A stretch of DNA of 64,000 bases from assembly GCF_001715535.1 (NCBI RefSeq), contig NZ_CP017015.1, positions 1,116,001 to 1,180,000 on the forward strand. The letters run 5' to 3'. This document shows, piece by piece, positions 1 through 10,378 of the stretch. The notes under the pieces were generated by a model. The model was not told the origin of the DNA. It was given only the letters and a program-made list of their open reading frames with translations, and did not search any database. Each line of letters begins with the position of its first letter. The stretch's first letter is position 1. The stretch is from Spiroplasma helicoides. GTDB taxonomy: Bacteria; Bacillota_I; Bacilli_A; Mycoplasmatales; Mycoplasmataceae. A program made the translations under genes and the position numbers.

Positions 1-1
1 G

Positions 2-322
2 TCAAAATTAAAAGTTATAAATGATAAATATATAAAACTTTCTGAAGTTCAAAATCTAGATCTTTTAAATAAGTTAGAGTTATTAAAAAAAGAAAAACTT
101 GAGTTAGAAAATCAAGTTAATGATATACAAGAAAATTATATAAAAGTAGCTCAAAGTTTATTGTCTGAAATTGCAAAAGAAATAAATCATCCATTTATAA
201 TAAACTTACAAATGGCATACTTCAATGCAATACACTCATACGACATAAGTTACATGTTAACAGAAAAACAAGATGTTGATACAAAATATTCAAATTACAA
301 AATATTGAGTGTAAATAAATAA
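2..322 (+). CDS. C-terminal part of an unrecognised coiled-coil protein
   Basis: An open frame enters from the left edge and ends at TAA 320-322, giving about 106 residues. The first half is rich in Leu, Glu and Lys with heptad-like spacing (LLNKLELLKKEKLELENQV), which suggests a coiled coil. The end is more globular (FIINLQMAYFNAIHSYDISYM). The start lies outside the window and I do not recognise the family. A hairpin followed by a T-run begins about 20 nt after the stop, so it is probably the last gene of its transcript. Confidence 0.6.
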   Translation, partial: SKLKVINDKYIKLSEVQNLDLLNKLELLKKEKLELENQVNDIQENYIKVAQSLLSEIAKEINHPFIINLQMAYFNAIHSYDISYMLTEKQDVDTKYSNYKILSVNK

Positions 323-342
323 AATTTAAATTTGTATAAAAG

Positions 343-376
343 CAGCTAAATCCATGTTATTAAAGCTGTTTTTTTT
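343..376 (+). terminator. Rho-independent terminator after the coiled-coil gene
   Basis: A short stem CAGCT/AGCTG with a loop of about 16 nt is followed by eight T residues. The stem is weak, but the T-run is clean and the position directly after a stop codon fits. Confidence 0.5.
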
Positions 377-700
377 ATTGTTTAATTTACCTTTAGACTC
401 TTTTATTTTTGGAAAATTTTAAAAATTTTTAATACAACTTTAAATAAGGCTGTATTTACCTTTAGGTTTCTTATACCTATATAAAACAATTTGATATTAA
501 TTATAAAATTACTTATCCCTTTTTTGGATAATTCTAAATAAAATATTAAATTTATTATTGTATATGTAAGTAGTTATCTTGTTAAATAATTAATTTGTAG
601 AAACTTAAAAATATTTTTACTCATATCTACAATTTATCAAAATTCATTATCTTTTTTATTTTTTTCTTTATAGTCGTTCACACTCCATTTATAAATGTGA
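377..700. other. Intergenic AT-rich stretch, no gene seen
   Basis: Dense stops in all frames even with UGA read as Trp. I see no RNA gene and no repeat. The right end presumably holds the promoter of the gene starting at 727, where a TATATT-like box lies about 25 nt before the start. Confidence 0.5.
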
Positions 701-726
701 TATATTTTTATTGGGAGAAAAAACAT

Positions 727-1200
727 ATGAAAAAAGAAATTATTTGATTAGTGTCAAGTTATTTTATGTTATTTGTAGTTACATTAGGAATTGGATATGC
801 AATTTTTCATAATGATCCTGTTAAAGAAACAGCAAAGAATATTACAAACATAAATATTAGCAATGTAAATTATAGCGAATCTAGTAAAAGGTTAAACATG
901 ATAAATGATAAAGAATATAACCTATTAGATATTGATAATTATTATGATATAGTTTCACATGACTATAAAATTTCAGCTCACGGTATTGCTTCAGGATACA
1001 CACAAAATAATGGCAGTAAACTGGATGCCTCTTATTTTTCAGACTTTGTTACTTTTCAATATAGAGAAAATAAATGAAAACTAGTTTTTTGCAACACTGG
1101 TAGTTATGCATATGATTATGGTTGAATTGATTATTCAATATTAATAGATAATCAAAAAGGTCTTCACTATAATTCAAATGTGATTAGAATGTATTACTAA
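727..1200 (+). CDS. Small membrane-anchored or secreted protein, unknown function
   Basis: 157 residues, starting at an ATG preceded by GGGAG. Two internal TGA codons (codon 7 and codon 117) are read as Trp, and the frame ends at TAA 1198-1200. The N-terminus is MKKEIIW followed by a hydrophobic stretch (residues 7-26), so it is either a single-span anchor or a signal peptide without a lipobox Cys. The rest is polar, Asn- and Tyr-rich and presumably extracellular. I recognise no family. It converges on the minus-strand gene ending at 1283, and the two share a hairpin terminator. Confidence 0.6.
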
Positions 1201-1222
1201 TTTTAGTTAATATTCAAATAAC

Positions 1223-1255
1223 AAAAAAACTCTAAAATAATTTTAGAGTTTTTTT
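1223..1255. terminator. Bidirectional terminator between convergent genes
   Basis: Stem ACTCTAAAA/TTTTAGAGT with a 3-nt loop, flanked by seven A on the left and seven T on the right, so it can end transcripts from both sides. Confidence 0.85.
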
Positions 1256-1282
1256 GTATATAAACTTAAAAAACTTATAATT

Positions 1283-1696
1283 TTATTTAGAAATATAAAA
1301 TTTCTCTATTAAGCAAAATAAATCATATGTTTCTCTTTTAACACAACCCAAATTTAGCATAACGTTGACTATATTCTGCACATTTTCTATTATATACTCA
1401 TTACTCATAATTCCTTTATGTGATTCTTTAATTACATAATAATTTTCATAAAAAAATATAAAATAGCTCTTTAAAAAATCTACATAACATTCATCTTCTT
1501 TAGTATAATTTTCCATAAGTGATTTTTTATGGATAAAAAATCTTAAATCTATTATGTCTCTGGTTTCTTTACTCATACGATCAATAAACTCAGCAAAAGC
1601 TTTATCGAAAGCTTTTATTTTATCAACTTTTTCTTTGGCTTTAAATCCAAAATATAATCCTGTAGCTCCTAATGCTAATCAATCTATTCAAGACAT
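1283..1696 (-). CDS. Small protein, unknown; C-terminus shared with the 2489-3391 protein
   Basis: 137 residues. The start is the ATG at 1696 behind AAGGAAG; codons 3 and 6 are TGA (MSWIDWLALGATGLYFGF), giving a short hydrophobic N-terminus. The body is rich in aromatic and charged residues. The last 23 residues (NLGCVKRETYDLFCLIEKFY...) align with the last 22 of the protein encoded at 2489-3391 (DLGTIKKANYDMLYLIISKY...), so the two carry a common C-terminal element on different N-termini. It is last in a minus-strand row of small genes. Function unknown. Confidence 0.6.
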
Positions 1697-1712
1697 TATT
1701 GCTTCCTTTCTT

Positions 1713-1740
1713 AAGATAAGTTTATAAAAAACTTATCTTA
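1713..1740. repeat. Perfect inverted repeat overlapping a stop codon
   Basis: Arms TAAGATAAGTTT and AAACTTATCTTA around a short A/T loop. The outer end contains the stop codon of the 1738-2067 gene. No T-run follows, so this looks like an mRNA hairpin or weak attenuator between the two genes. Confidence 0.5.
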
Positions 1741-2067
1741 ATATTTTTCTTTTAACCATTTTATAACATTATCGATGTGTTTTGTTATTTTATTTGCAGC
1801 TTGTTTGTGAATTAGACCAACTATCTGATTTACAGAATTTTTATTGGTATATAAGAAATTAATCAAATCCTCAGTTGACTCAATAACTTCTCAATCTACT
1901 CTATCGTTTATATCTCTAATGATAGCCTCTCATGACTTTACAAAATATTCATCCCCAGGCTCTATCAAATCGATATTTGTTGTTCTGGTCAATGAAGCTT
2001 TATAAAACTGAGGACCTAAAAATTCTTCAGAAAAAAATATTTCTTTTCAAGTATCTAAAAAATTCAT
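1738..2067 (-). CDS. 109-residue protein, tandem paralog of the next gene
   Basis: Starts at ATG 2067 behind AAGGAG and ends at TAA 1738-1740. Trp is encoded by TGA at three positions and by the rare TGG once. It has the same length as the 2089-2418 product and aligns along its whole length: xTWxxI near residue 7, FVKxWE in the middle, a TEDLIxxxx segment and an ending VIxWLxxxx. It looks soluble and mainly helical. I recognise no family. A tandem duplication of a small cytosolic protein is the simplest reading. Confidence 0.6.
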
Positions 2068-2088
2068 TACTTTTTCTCCTTTTTAATA

Positions 2089-2418
2089 TTAAAAGTTAGT
2101 TTGTAGTCACTCAATAACATAAAAAATATGCTCTTTTAAAATTTTTGTTTTATCATTTTGTTCATTTTTGTAATTTGCATATAAATATTTACAAAAATTC
2201 ATAAAATACTCAATCAAATCCTCGGTGTTATTTATTATATTATTTAACACTTTTTTGTCAATATCTATTAATAAAACTTCTCATGTTTTTACAAAAAACC
2301 TTTCCTCTTCACTATTTATTTTATAAATTCTATTATTATTTAATGTAGCTTCATAAAGCTTTTCTGTTATAAACTCCTTAGATTTTCTAATTTTATCTCA
2401 TGTTTTTATGTAACTCAT
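2089..2418 (-). CDS. 109-residue protein, tandem paralog of the previous gene
   Basis: Start ATG 2418, stop TAA 2089-2091; three TGA codons read as Trp, including one near the N-terminus (MSYIKTWDKIRKSKEF). It shares length, Trp positions and the NTEDLI segment with the 1738-2067 product. It lies 21 nt upstream of that gene, so the two are probably cotranscribed. A run of 14 AT repeats sits 28-55 nt before its start, where a promoter or leader would be. Function unknown. Confidence 0.6.
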
Positions 2419-2440
2419 TATTTTACCTTTCTAAATACAT

Positions 2441-2478
<38 letters not shown>

Positions 2479-2488
2479 ATGAAAACAA

Positions 2489-3391
2489 TTAGCGAAAATA
2501 TTTACTAATTATTAAGTACAACATGTCATAATTTGCTTTCTTTATGGTGCCTAAATCTAAAAAATTCTGCTCTAAATTTTCAGCTGTTAATGTAACTATG
2601 TACCCTGGTTCAACCCCTGGTTTAGTCATTCTTTCAAAACAAAGTTTTTTATTTAAAAATATATATAAAGTTTGAGCAAAATCTATTGACATTTCTTCAT
2701 CATCAGAATAAATTTCTTTAAGTATTTTATAATTTTGGACTAAAATACCTGCAATAATAGTTTTACTATTAACATCTAAACTTGAAATGAGTTCCTTACA
2801 CTCATTAAATATTTGCATTTTTAGTCTTTGTTTACTTAATTCATCTTTTACTTTAAAATCAGTTTGTTCTTGATTTTTATTCATAGCTTTTTCTTCTGTG
2901 ACAAAATTACTATTTGAATTATGCATCTGACTAAAATTGTTTTGATTTTCTATTGTAGATTTTACACCAAAATTATTATTTTCTTCATGCGCTTCATTTT
3001 CAGCTTGTCTTGTGTATTCTTTTCAAAATCTATTAAAATCTTCTTGATTAACTGAGGTATGTTTTTCATTCTCTGTCATCTTATCTTTTTTTACAATTAA
3101 AAATAAAATACCAGATAAAAAGTTACAAATCAAAATACATATTATTCCAGTCAAAATAAAATTTTTGTTTTTTTGTTTGTTTTTATAAGTTGTAATTAAT
3201 AAAATACCTGTAACTACTAAAATTATATAAACAATAATGTCCCCAGTTAATATTTTTAAATCTCGTCCGTTGAATAAATCTTTAATATTTAATATAATGT
3301 TTACAATTGTAAAAGAAGAACAGCAAACAAAACTGTATATCAAAAAACAGTATCCTAAATATGCGTTTTTAAATCTAAATTTATGTTTCAT
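2489..3391 (-). CDS. Membrane protein with three N-terminal spans and a cytosolic tail, unknown
   Basis: 300 residues from ATG 3391 to the stop at 2489. A TGA codon at residue 123 (NRFWKEYTRQ) joins what would otherwise look like two genes. Hydrophobic segments lie at about residues 13-35, 50-68 and 79-99. The remainder is hydrophilic, with a Glu/Asn-rich linker (about 105-165) and a helical domain. The C-terminus (DLGTIKKANYDMLYLI...) resembles that of the 1283-1696 product, which suggests a shared interaction module. I recognise no family. Confidence 0.65.
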
Positions 3392-3458
3392 TGTTTTTTG
3401 TTTCCTAATACTATTATTAAAATATAATTAGTTTGTATATGAAAATTTTTAAAGTTTA

Positions 3459-3946
3459 TTAACCTTCACATTCATCGCTACATTTTTCAACTACTATTAA
3501 GTATTCACCACTTTTATTATTGTTTGTGTAAGTAATTATTGTTGTTTCATAAGTACCTTGAAGAGCTCATCTAAACAACTCATTTATATCAACATTCTCG
3601 TTACATTTCAAGCATCTTAAATACTTATTTGTTTCATTTGAACCATTGATTTTTGGTGAAATAATATTGCTAATTTTTAAATAATTTATAACTGACTTAT
3701 AGCATGTAGTTATAAGATCAATATTTTGTAAATTATACTTTTTTTCATCAATTGAAAACTGAGTAACATTATTTAAATGACTTGATCTTACAAAATAATC
3801 ATTTCAAAAATTATTTAAATCATTAGTTGCTTGATTATAAATAATTCAGTTTCTTATTTTTTTTACATGAAAATACATAACAATAATGGCAATAACTGAA
3901 AAGAAAGTTAAAAAAATAATAAGACATTTATAACTATAATTGGCAT
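3459..3946 (-). pseudogene. Frameshifted membrane protein with Cys pairs
   Basis: The only start with a good ribosome site (GAGGGG, 9 nt before ATG 3946) opens MPIIVINVLLFF and then meets TAA at a run of seven T (minus strand). One more T would join it to the long downstream frame, which continues LTFFSVIAIIVMYFH... for about 150 residues to the stop at 3459. The restored protein would have one N-terminal membrane span and a C-terminal part with two Cys pairs (CLKC and CSDEC), suggestive of metal binding or disulfides. A sequencing error, a true pseudogene and a phase-variable tract all remain possible. Confidence 0.5.
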
Positions 3947-4138
3947 TTGTTAAGTTCCCCTCTTGATAATTGCTATTTTTAGATAAATAGACTTCTATAT
4001 GTTTTGATTATAGCAAAATATTTGTGTATTTTTTATATCTATAAAATTATATGTATCTTAGCGAATTAGAATATATAAAATGTTTTTATTTAATAAGCTT
4101 TTTTAACTTTTAGACTGTTTAAAACTCTTTTATTTAAG

Positions 4139-4144
4139 TATAAT
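4139..4144 (+). promoter_or_regulatory. -10 box of the 4174 lipoprotein gene
   Basis: A perfect TATAAT 30 nt before the ATG, followed by the ribosome site AAGGAAG. Confidence 0.6.
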
Positions 4145-4173
4145 ATCGTTGTTAGTTAAGGAAGTATTAAATT

Positions 4174-5166
4174 ATGAAAAAAATATTAAATTTTTTAGCA
4201 GCAACTGGTCTAGTTACTACAAGTGGAAGTGTGGCATTTGCATGTAACAAAAATAATAGTGTTAATAAAGTAGAAGAAAAACCAAATAACGATAGTAATC
4301 AAAATAATGATCCGTTGAATTTTGGAAAGAATTTTAAAGATCAAAAAATCAGATTTAGAGAAAAAATTGAGTTAAGTTTAAATTTTTCTAAACCTAAAAA
4401 AGGAGCTTACTGATATGCAAAATCACAAGATAATAGTGTAGTTCAAATCCAAAATGATAGTTCAGTGGATTATAATGGTACTGGTAAGTTAGCGATGACA
4501 TTAATCGGTGGTGAAACTGAGGGTGAAACAACTATTGAAGTCACATATGGAAGTTTTACAAAAAGTTTCAAAGTTACCAGTTATAAAGGATCAACTCCTT
4601 ACTTTGATATGATTGAAGATTTTGAAGCAGTTGTAGATACACAAATAAATAAAAACACTAAGGGAAAAAAAGTGTTTTTAAATAATCCTAAGTTAAAAGA
4701 AAATGGAGAAAATCCAGATAAGCAATTTAGAGTAAAATCAAGTGACGAAACTATTGTAAGGGTTAACTTTGAAAAAGCACAAATTTATAAAGATGAAAAA
4801 CAAGAAGGTTTAATTAATTTTATAGGATTAAAAAAAGGTGAGGCTATTATAACTGTTACATATGAAGACAATATATCTACTTCTTTTAAAGTTATAGTAA
4901 GTGAAAAATTTGATTTAAATAATTTAGAAAACTGAAGATTAGAGATTGACCCGAATTTAAATAATTTAGAGGGGTTCAAGGCAGCTCTTATAGATTACCT
5001 GAAAGATTTTGGTTTAACAAAAGCAAATTTTAATGATGAGCTCAGACTAGCAGATTTTAAAAAAGTAGAGTACATCTTTAAAGGTAGTGTTTGAATTTAT
5101 ACAAACAAAAAAGATAATGGTAAATTTTTGTATGATGTTCACATGTATTTTTATTTAAAAAATTAA
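4174..5166 (+). CDS. Lipoprotein with Ig-like repeats
   Basis: 330 residues; Trp is encoded by TGA at three places, including residues 80 and 254. The signal peptide MKKILNFLAATGLVTT runs to a lipobox ending FACN, so Cys24 should be lipidated and the protein anchored on the outer face of the membrane. An Asn-rich linker (about 25-45) is followed by two Ig-like (BIG-type) units of about 90 residues; each ends in the beta-strand pattern GETTIEVTYG or GEAIITVTYE. The signal peptide matches that of the large family at 15854-62200 but the body differs. It is the only gene in its interval. Confidence 0.75.
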
Positions 5167-5640
5167 ATATCAAATTACAAACTAGAAAAAGTTAAATGTT
5201 AATTATTATAATATTTTTTAAAAATTCATGCTAATGAGTTTTTTTGTTTTGAAATAAAAAAAATACAATACTTTGTATATTTTAGTTATATTTACAAATT
5301 AAATGTTTTTTCAAGTTTGTATATTCCAAAATTTAAAATTATATAAATAGATAACCTAGCAATTAGATAACAGTATTATCAATATTTACTTTTGCTAAAA
5401 ATGCTAGTAGGTTTAGTATATCTTATAAATTTTAATTTTATTATTTATAGATATTTTCTATTTAGATTTTTATATTTTTAATATACACAAATATAAAAGA
5501 ATAGTTAATTTATAATTAAATTAAAATTAGTTTATATAATTGTATATAGAATAAATAAAATTGTAGTATATATCATTTAATAATATTAATATTTAAATTA
5601 TTAAAACATTTCCTTAAGTTTGCATTTGAAATATATAACA
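5167..5640. other. Intergenic AT-rich stretch, no gene seen
   Basis: About 480 nt with frequent stops in all frames. A weak hairpin-like sequence with seven T (around 5228-5245) follows the lipoprotein stop. No coding sequence, RNA gene or long repeat is visible. Confidence 0.5.
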
Positions 5641-5647
5641 TACCGTG

Positions 5648-7882
5648 TTACTCGCCTAAGTTTATTTTTACATCTTGAACTATGTTTACTGCATTATTTT
5701 GCTCAAACTCTTTTAAAGCGTTGATGCTTGCTTCTTTTAATAAAACAGCAAATGCATATTTAACAGAATCTTCATGAGTGTCATATAAATCTAAACATTT
5801 GACCTTTAAGTATAATTCATCATTTAGAATTGAGTATTTCTTTGGCTTATTAAAATCTTTATTTTTTAATACTCTATTTGGATCATATTTTTTAAAATGA
5901 TTTAATAAATCATTTTCATTTGCATCTATCCCATCAACTTTTTCTGTATCTGGAGATTTGTATATATCTCTATAACCCTTTTTACCCTTTTTACATACTA
6001 TTTTGGCTTCTAAGTTTATTGAAGAATATTCGTCTCCCAACTTATTAGATGGAACTACTATATATGAAGTTGATGTCGCATAAGTGAAATTTTGCACAAA
6101 CTTACTTTTTTTATTTTTTTCAGCTTCTAATAATGGTAAATTTATTGAAATTAACTTTGATTCTTTTGGTTTAATTTCTCCTTCTATCAGCAATAATATA
6201 TTATTTGTATCATCATCAAATAATATATTTGGCAATTTATTTGATGATACCTTAGAAAGTAAATTAATTATAGCCTTGATAGATTCAAGTGATAGATTAT
6301 ATTTATTTAATAAATAGCAGCACTTTCTTGCAGTTAAAGGTGCAGAAAATGAAGTTCCATCTGTTCAAGTTATATATCCAGAGTCATCAATAACATATTT
6401 AAAATTTTCTGAAGCATCATTGGCTTGTACATCATTTGAGATTTCATATGTATTAGGTTTTTCAAATCTTCCAAATATTTTTTTATAGCCTGAATAGCTT
6501 GTAATTTTTAAATCATAATTTTCATCTTCATACAAGGAACCAACAGTAATTGCAGACAATGAATCTGCTCCTGAAGAAATAGTGTTCTTATCATTACCTG
6601 CTGAAACGATAAATAAAACATCATATTTTTTTTGCAAAATATCAAAAAATCTTCCTAAAACCGATATTCCTTGAGCATAATTTTCTGATTGAATAGAAAG
6701 GTTTCAAATTTTTATAGCATTATTTTCAGAAATTATTCTTTTAATAATCTTCATAAAATAAAATAAACTTATTTCACCCATTGGAAGCACACCAAATAGA
6801 GCCACCTTATAAATACCTAAACCATCTTGAAATCTATCATTTATTATGTCATTACCCGCTAGCAATGATGCAACCGATGTTCCATGACTGTAATCTTTTT
6901 CAAAGTTAAATCCAGGTATTTTGGGAAGTGGATATTCTACATAATCTATATAGTTTTCTCATCCATTTTTGAAAGAACCATAAGTATCAATGGCTCCTAT
7001 AGTACCATTAACATCGAGACCTTTATCTATTAGAACTGGTTCTTTTATTTTTGGGTCAATCTTTTCAGTTGAAATATACAAATTTTTTGATGCTTTTGAT
7101 ATTAAAAAAGGATATAAGTCTAAAATTTTATTTAAGCTTAATAAATCTAAGTTAAAAAACTGATCCATTACAATAGATTCATCCAGAATTTCAATACCTT
7201 TTTTATTTAATAAATCTTTTATATGACTAAAATTGGCTAAATCAAAAAATGTAATTATTTGACCTTCATTAAATTTCTTTTGCTCAAATAATTCAACAGA
7301 TTCTATTTCAAATAAATCACCATAATACTTTTCAAAATGACGATAACTTTCGTTGGCAAGAATATGGTCAAATATTAATTTGTTAAAAGTTTGTGCATTT
7401 TGTTTTGACTCATCCTTACTATGAGAATTAGCTTTTTTACTTTTTATCAAATTGTATTGTTGTTTTTTTTCATTAATAAATTTCTCTAAATCTGAGGGTC
7501 AATTATTGTATAAATCCTTTATTTTATTTAAAGTGATTTCAATGTCATTTTCACTACATTTGTAAATAATGTCGATTTTGTGTATCAACTTTTCATCTTT
7601 GAAAACATAATTAGAACCAATGTGTTCTGGTTCAAGACCATCGCATTTAAAAATATTTTTAATTCTTGAGGTTTTTGGAAGTACTCTGCTAAACCTTATT
7701 TTTATAGGTAAATATTTAAAATCTCCCCTATATATTTCAAAATTTTTTAATATTTTATTCAAGCTACTCAATAGAGGTTCAAGATCATGTTTATTCATCT
7801 TTCATTTCAGATAATTATAATTATGAGAGTCTCCATTATAATCTATAGAAACATAAGGTTGTTTAAATTTTAAGAGTTTCAT
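5648..7882 (-). CDS. S8 (subtilisin-like) serine protease, IetS-like
   Basis: 744 residues after reading TGA as Trp. Start ATG 7882 lies behind a perfect AGGAGG and overlaps the end of the ATPase gene. The catalytic set of a subtilase is intact: Asp299 (GAIDTYG), His333 (DYSHGTSVASLLAG), oxyanion Asn430 (SAGND) and Ser511 (DGTSFSAPL). There is no signal peptide, so it should act in the cytosol. The roughly 290 residues before the catalytic domain and 200 after it are not recognised. A cytosolic subtilase translationally coupled to an AAA+ ATPase is the arrangement of IetAS, known as a plasmid-stability and anti-phage system; assignment to that system is inference from gene pairing. Confidence 0.85.
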
Positions 7883-8874
7883 TTGTTCCTCCTAAATGTT
7901 GAGTAGCTAATGTTTAGTACTTTTGATTTATCTTTATCACTAAGTTCTGTTGATTCTAAAATTTCATTATTTGTTATGTTCAATATTTTAAACAATGATT
8001 GTTCTAATGATACTGAGTTCAATAAGCAATTTACTATGCAATCTTCAATTAAAGCATAATTTAGATGATCTGTTTTTAAATTAATCAGCTTGTTAACTAA
8101 TAGGTTATCAAAACTAATATTTTTTTGATTTGCTATATAAAATAAATTATCTTTGAATTTATTAATATTTATTTCATTTAGCATCATTTTGATATTAAAT
8201 CTTCTTAATGTAGCTTTATCAATCATATCTATTCTATTGGTTATTGCAATAATAATAGTTTCTGGTAGCAACTTATCAAGCATCAAATTAAATGAACCTA
8301 TCATTCTGTGATATTCTTTGTTCATGACTTCATCTCTTGATCCAATAACAGAGTCCAACTCGTCAATTAAAAAAATACTGTTTTTATAATTATTAAGTAT
8401 ATCTTTAAATAAAAGGTCAATATTTTTTTGACTCTCACCAAGTAGAGAAGAAACAAGTTTTGAAGCATTTATAGAATATAACTCTCTTTTGGTAATGTGT
8501 GCTAAATCATTGACGAATGTAGTTTTACCAGTTCCTGGCTTTCCATAAATTATCGCTCTTATATTACCTAAAAGTCTCAGGTTTTTTTTATTATTAATTA
8601 TTTCTGCTAGTTTATTTAAATCCTCGTTATCTTTATTGTATATATTTTCTTTGATGATTTCTTTTTCTAAAATAAGTAGTTTATTATTTACACTCTTATA
8701 TAAATTAGCAGCACCAACTGTTTCTTTAGAACCAATAAGACTTAGTAAATAAGAGGCATCATTATAATTACCATCTCCTCTTAGTTGAATGGCATATTCC
8801 TTTACTTTTTGAATGGCTTCCTCATCATTTGTCGATAAAGCCATTTCAATAATTTCTTTTAATGTGTTATTCAT
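7870..8874 (-). CDS. AAA+ ATPase, IetA-like
   Basis: 334 residues. Walker A GKPGTGKT at 111-118, Walker B IFLIDE at 167-172, a sensor-1-like ITNR at 211-214 and paired Arg at 224-225 (LRRFN), as in classical AAA proteins. The N-terminal 90 residues are helical. A TGA three codons before the real TAA is read as Trp, so the gene ends at 7870 and overlaps the protease start by 13 nt. That overlap indicates one operon and coupled translation. The partner is predicted to be the protease, with the ATPase sensing a trigger or controlling it. Confidence 0.85.
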
Positions 8875-9038
8875 AAGTCACCTTCCACTTGTCTACTAAT
8901 AGATTTTATCACTACTTAAATTAATAAATAAAAAAATGAGTAAAAATTAGTAAAAAATGGATAAAATTTTAAAAAAAATGAGTAATTTATAGGTTTTTTT
9001 GAGTAATTTCAAACAACTTTTTTTAACTTTAATTAATA

Positions 9039-10166
9039 TTATTCTAATTCATTTGCATTTATTAGCCTTTCATATTCTTTTTTTAATGTTTTTTCTTTTT
9101 TAGATACATTTGAATAACTTTCACTTAATTGTTCAATAGATTTAAATAGTTTAGCCATTGCCTCATCATAGTTATCGATATATTTAATCACTTTATTTAA
9201 AATATCTACTTTTTTATCGTATTTACTAATATTGTTAAATAAACTCATATAATTTTCGATAGATAATATAATTGACATCAAAGTACTTGGTCCAGCTATA
9301 ATTACTTTATCTTTAAATGCATCATCAACTAAATTAGTATGACCACATATATATGAAAATATAGATTCACTTGGAATAAACATTATTGCATATACAGTTT
9401 TGTCCTCAATACTTATATATTTTTTTACTTCATTTTTTCTGTTTGTACAATCTCTTACAAATTCATTTTGTATTTTTTTAAAATCCTCTGTATCTGGATT
9501 TATATTAACTAGTTTTTCGTAAGCATTAAAAGGAAACTTTGCATCTATTGGTATATTTACTAAGTTACTTCCGTTTCCTTTAATGAAGAGATCTACTTTT
9601 AATTGCTTTCCGTTCTCACTTTTTTTGATCATTGTATATTGTTCTAAAAATAAAAGATTTCTAAATTTACTATCGCTAGAAATATTATCAAAAACTCTTG
9701 TTAGAAAGTACTCGCCCGCTTTTCCCGCTTTATTATTTTGACTTAAAAGTATGTTTAATTTGTTAACTTTTTCTTTCATTTCACTTATTGGTAATGTATG
9801 ATCATTTACCTTTTTTAATCATTCTTGTAATTGTTCTACACTTTTTTCCAATTTATCTCTTGTAGAGTTTGTTTGATTTAAAATAAAGTCTTTAACCTGT
9901 TTATCTGATGTATTTAGGTTTTCACTTGTTTTATTAAACTTTTCATTTAGTAATGCAGTTAATTGTTTTTCGCTATTTATTAAAGCATCTTTTAGTTCTC
10001 CTGTTTTATTAGAACTTTCTTTATCAATATCTTTTTTTAATAATTCAAGATCAATTTTTTGTACACCTTCTATTTTTGTGTTCACTTTTTTCTTTAAGAA
10101 TATAATAAATAATGCTCCAACTAAAACAATTAAAATTACTAATAAAGCAATAATAATACTTTGCAT
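9039..10166 (-). CDS. rmuC: RmuC family DNA recombination protein
   Basis: 375 residues; one TGA (residue 116) is read as Trp. It has an N-terminal membrane span (residues 3-25), a coiled coil (about 30-150) and the RmuC domain with the conserved stretch VNIPIDAKFPF near residue 200. The family is linked to limiting DNA rearrangements and has a restriction-endonuclease-like fold; the role in mollicutes is not established. It is preceded by its own gap of about 200 nt and follows the ATPase gene's upstream region. Confidence 0.85.
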
Positions 10167-10378
10167 ATAATAAACCTCTCTTTAATCTATAATCATTTTA
10201 TAAAAATTATTTACAATTTTAAAAAAATTATCATATATTTTTTTGCATTTTATGTATACTTTTTATATTTTTAGTAATTTATATATTGGTTGGAAAAATT
10301 ATATTTAATAAACTACCTCAATAGCAAAAAGTATATATAAAAAATATTAATTGATTATATATATGATTATTGCTTATA

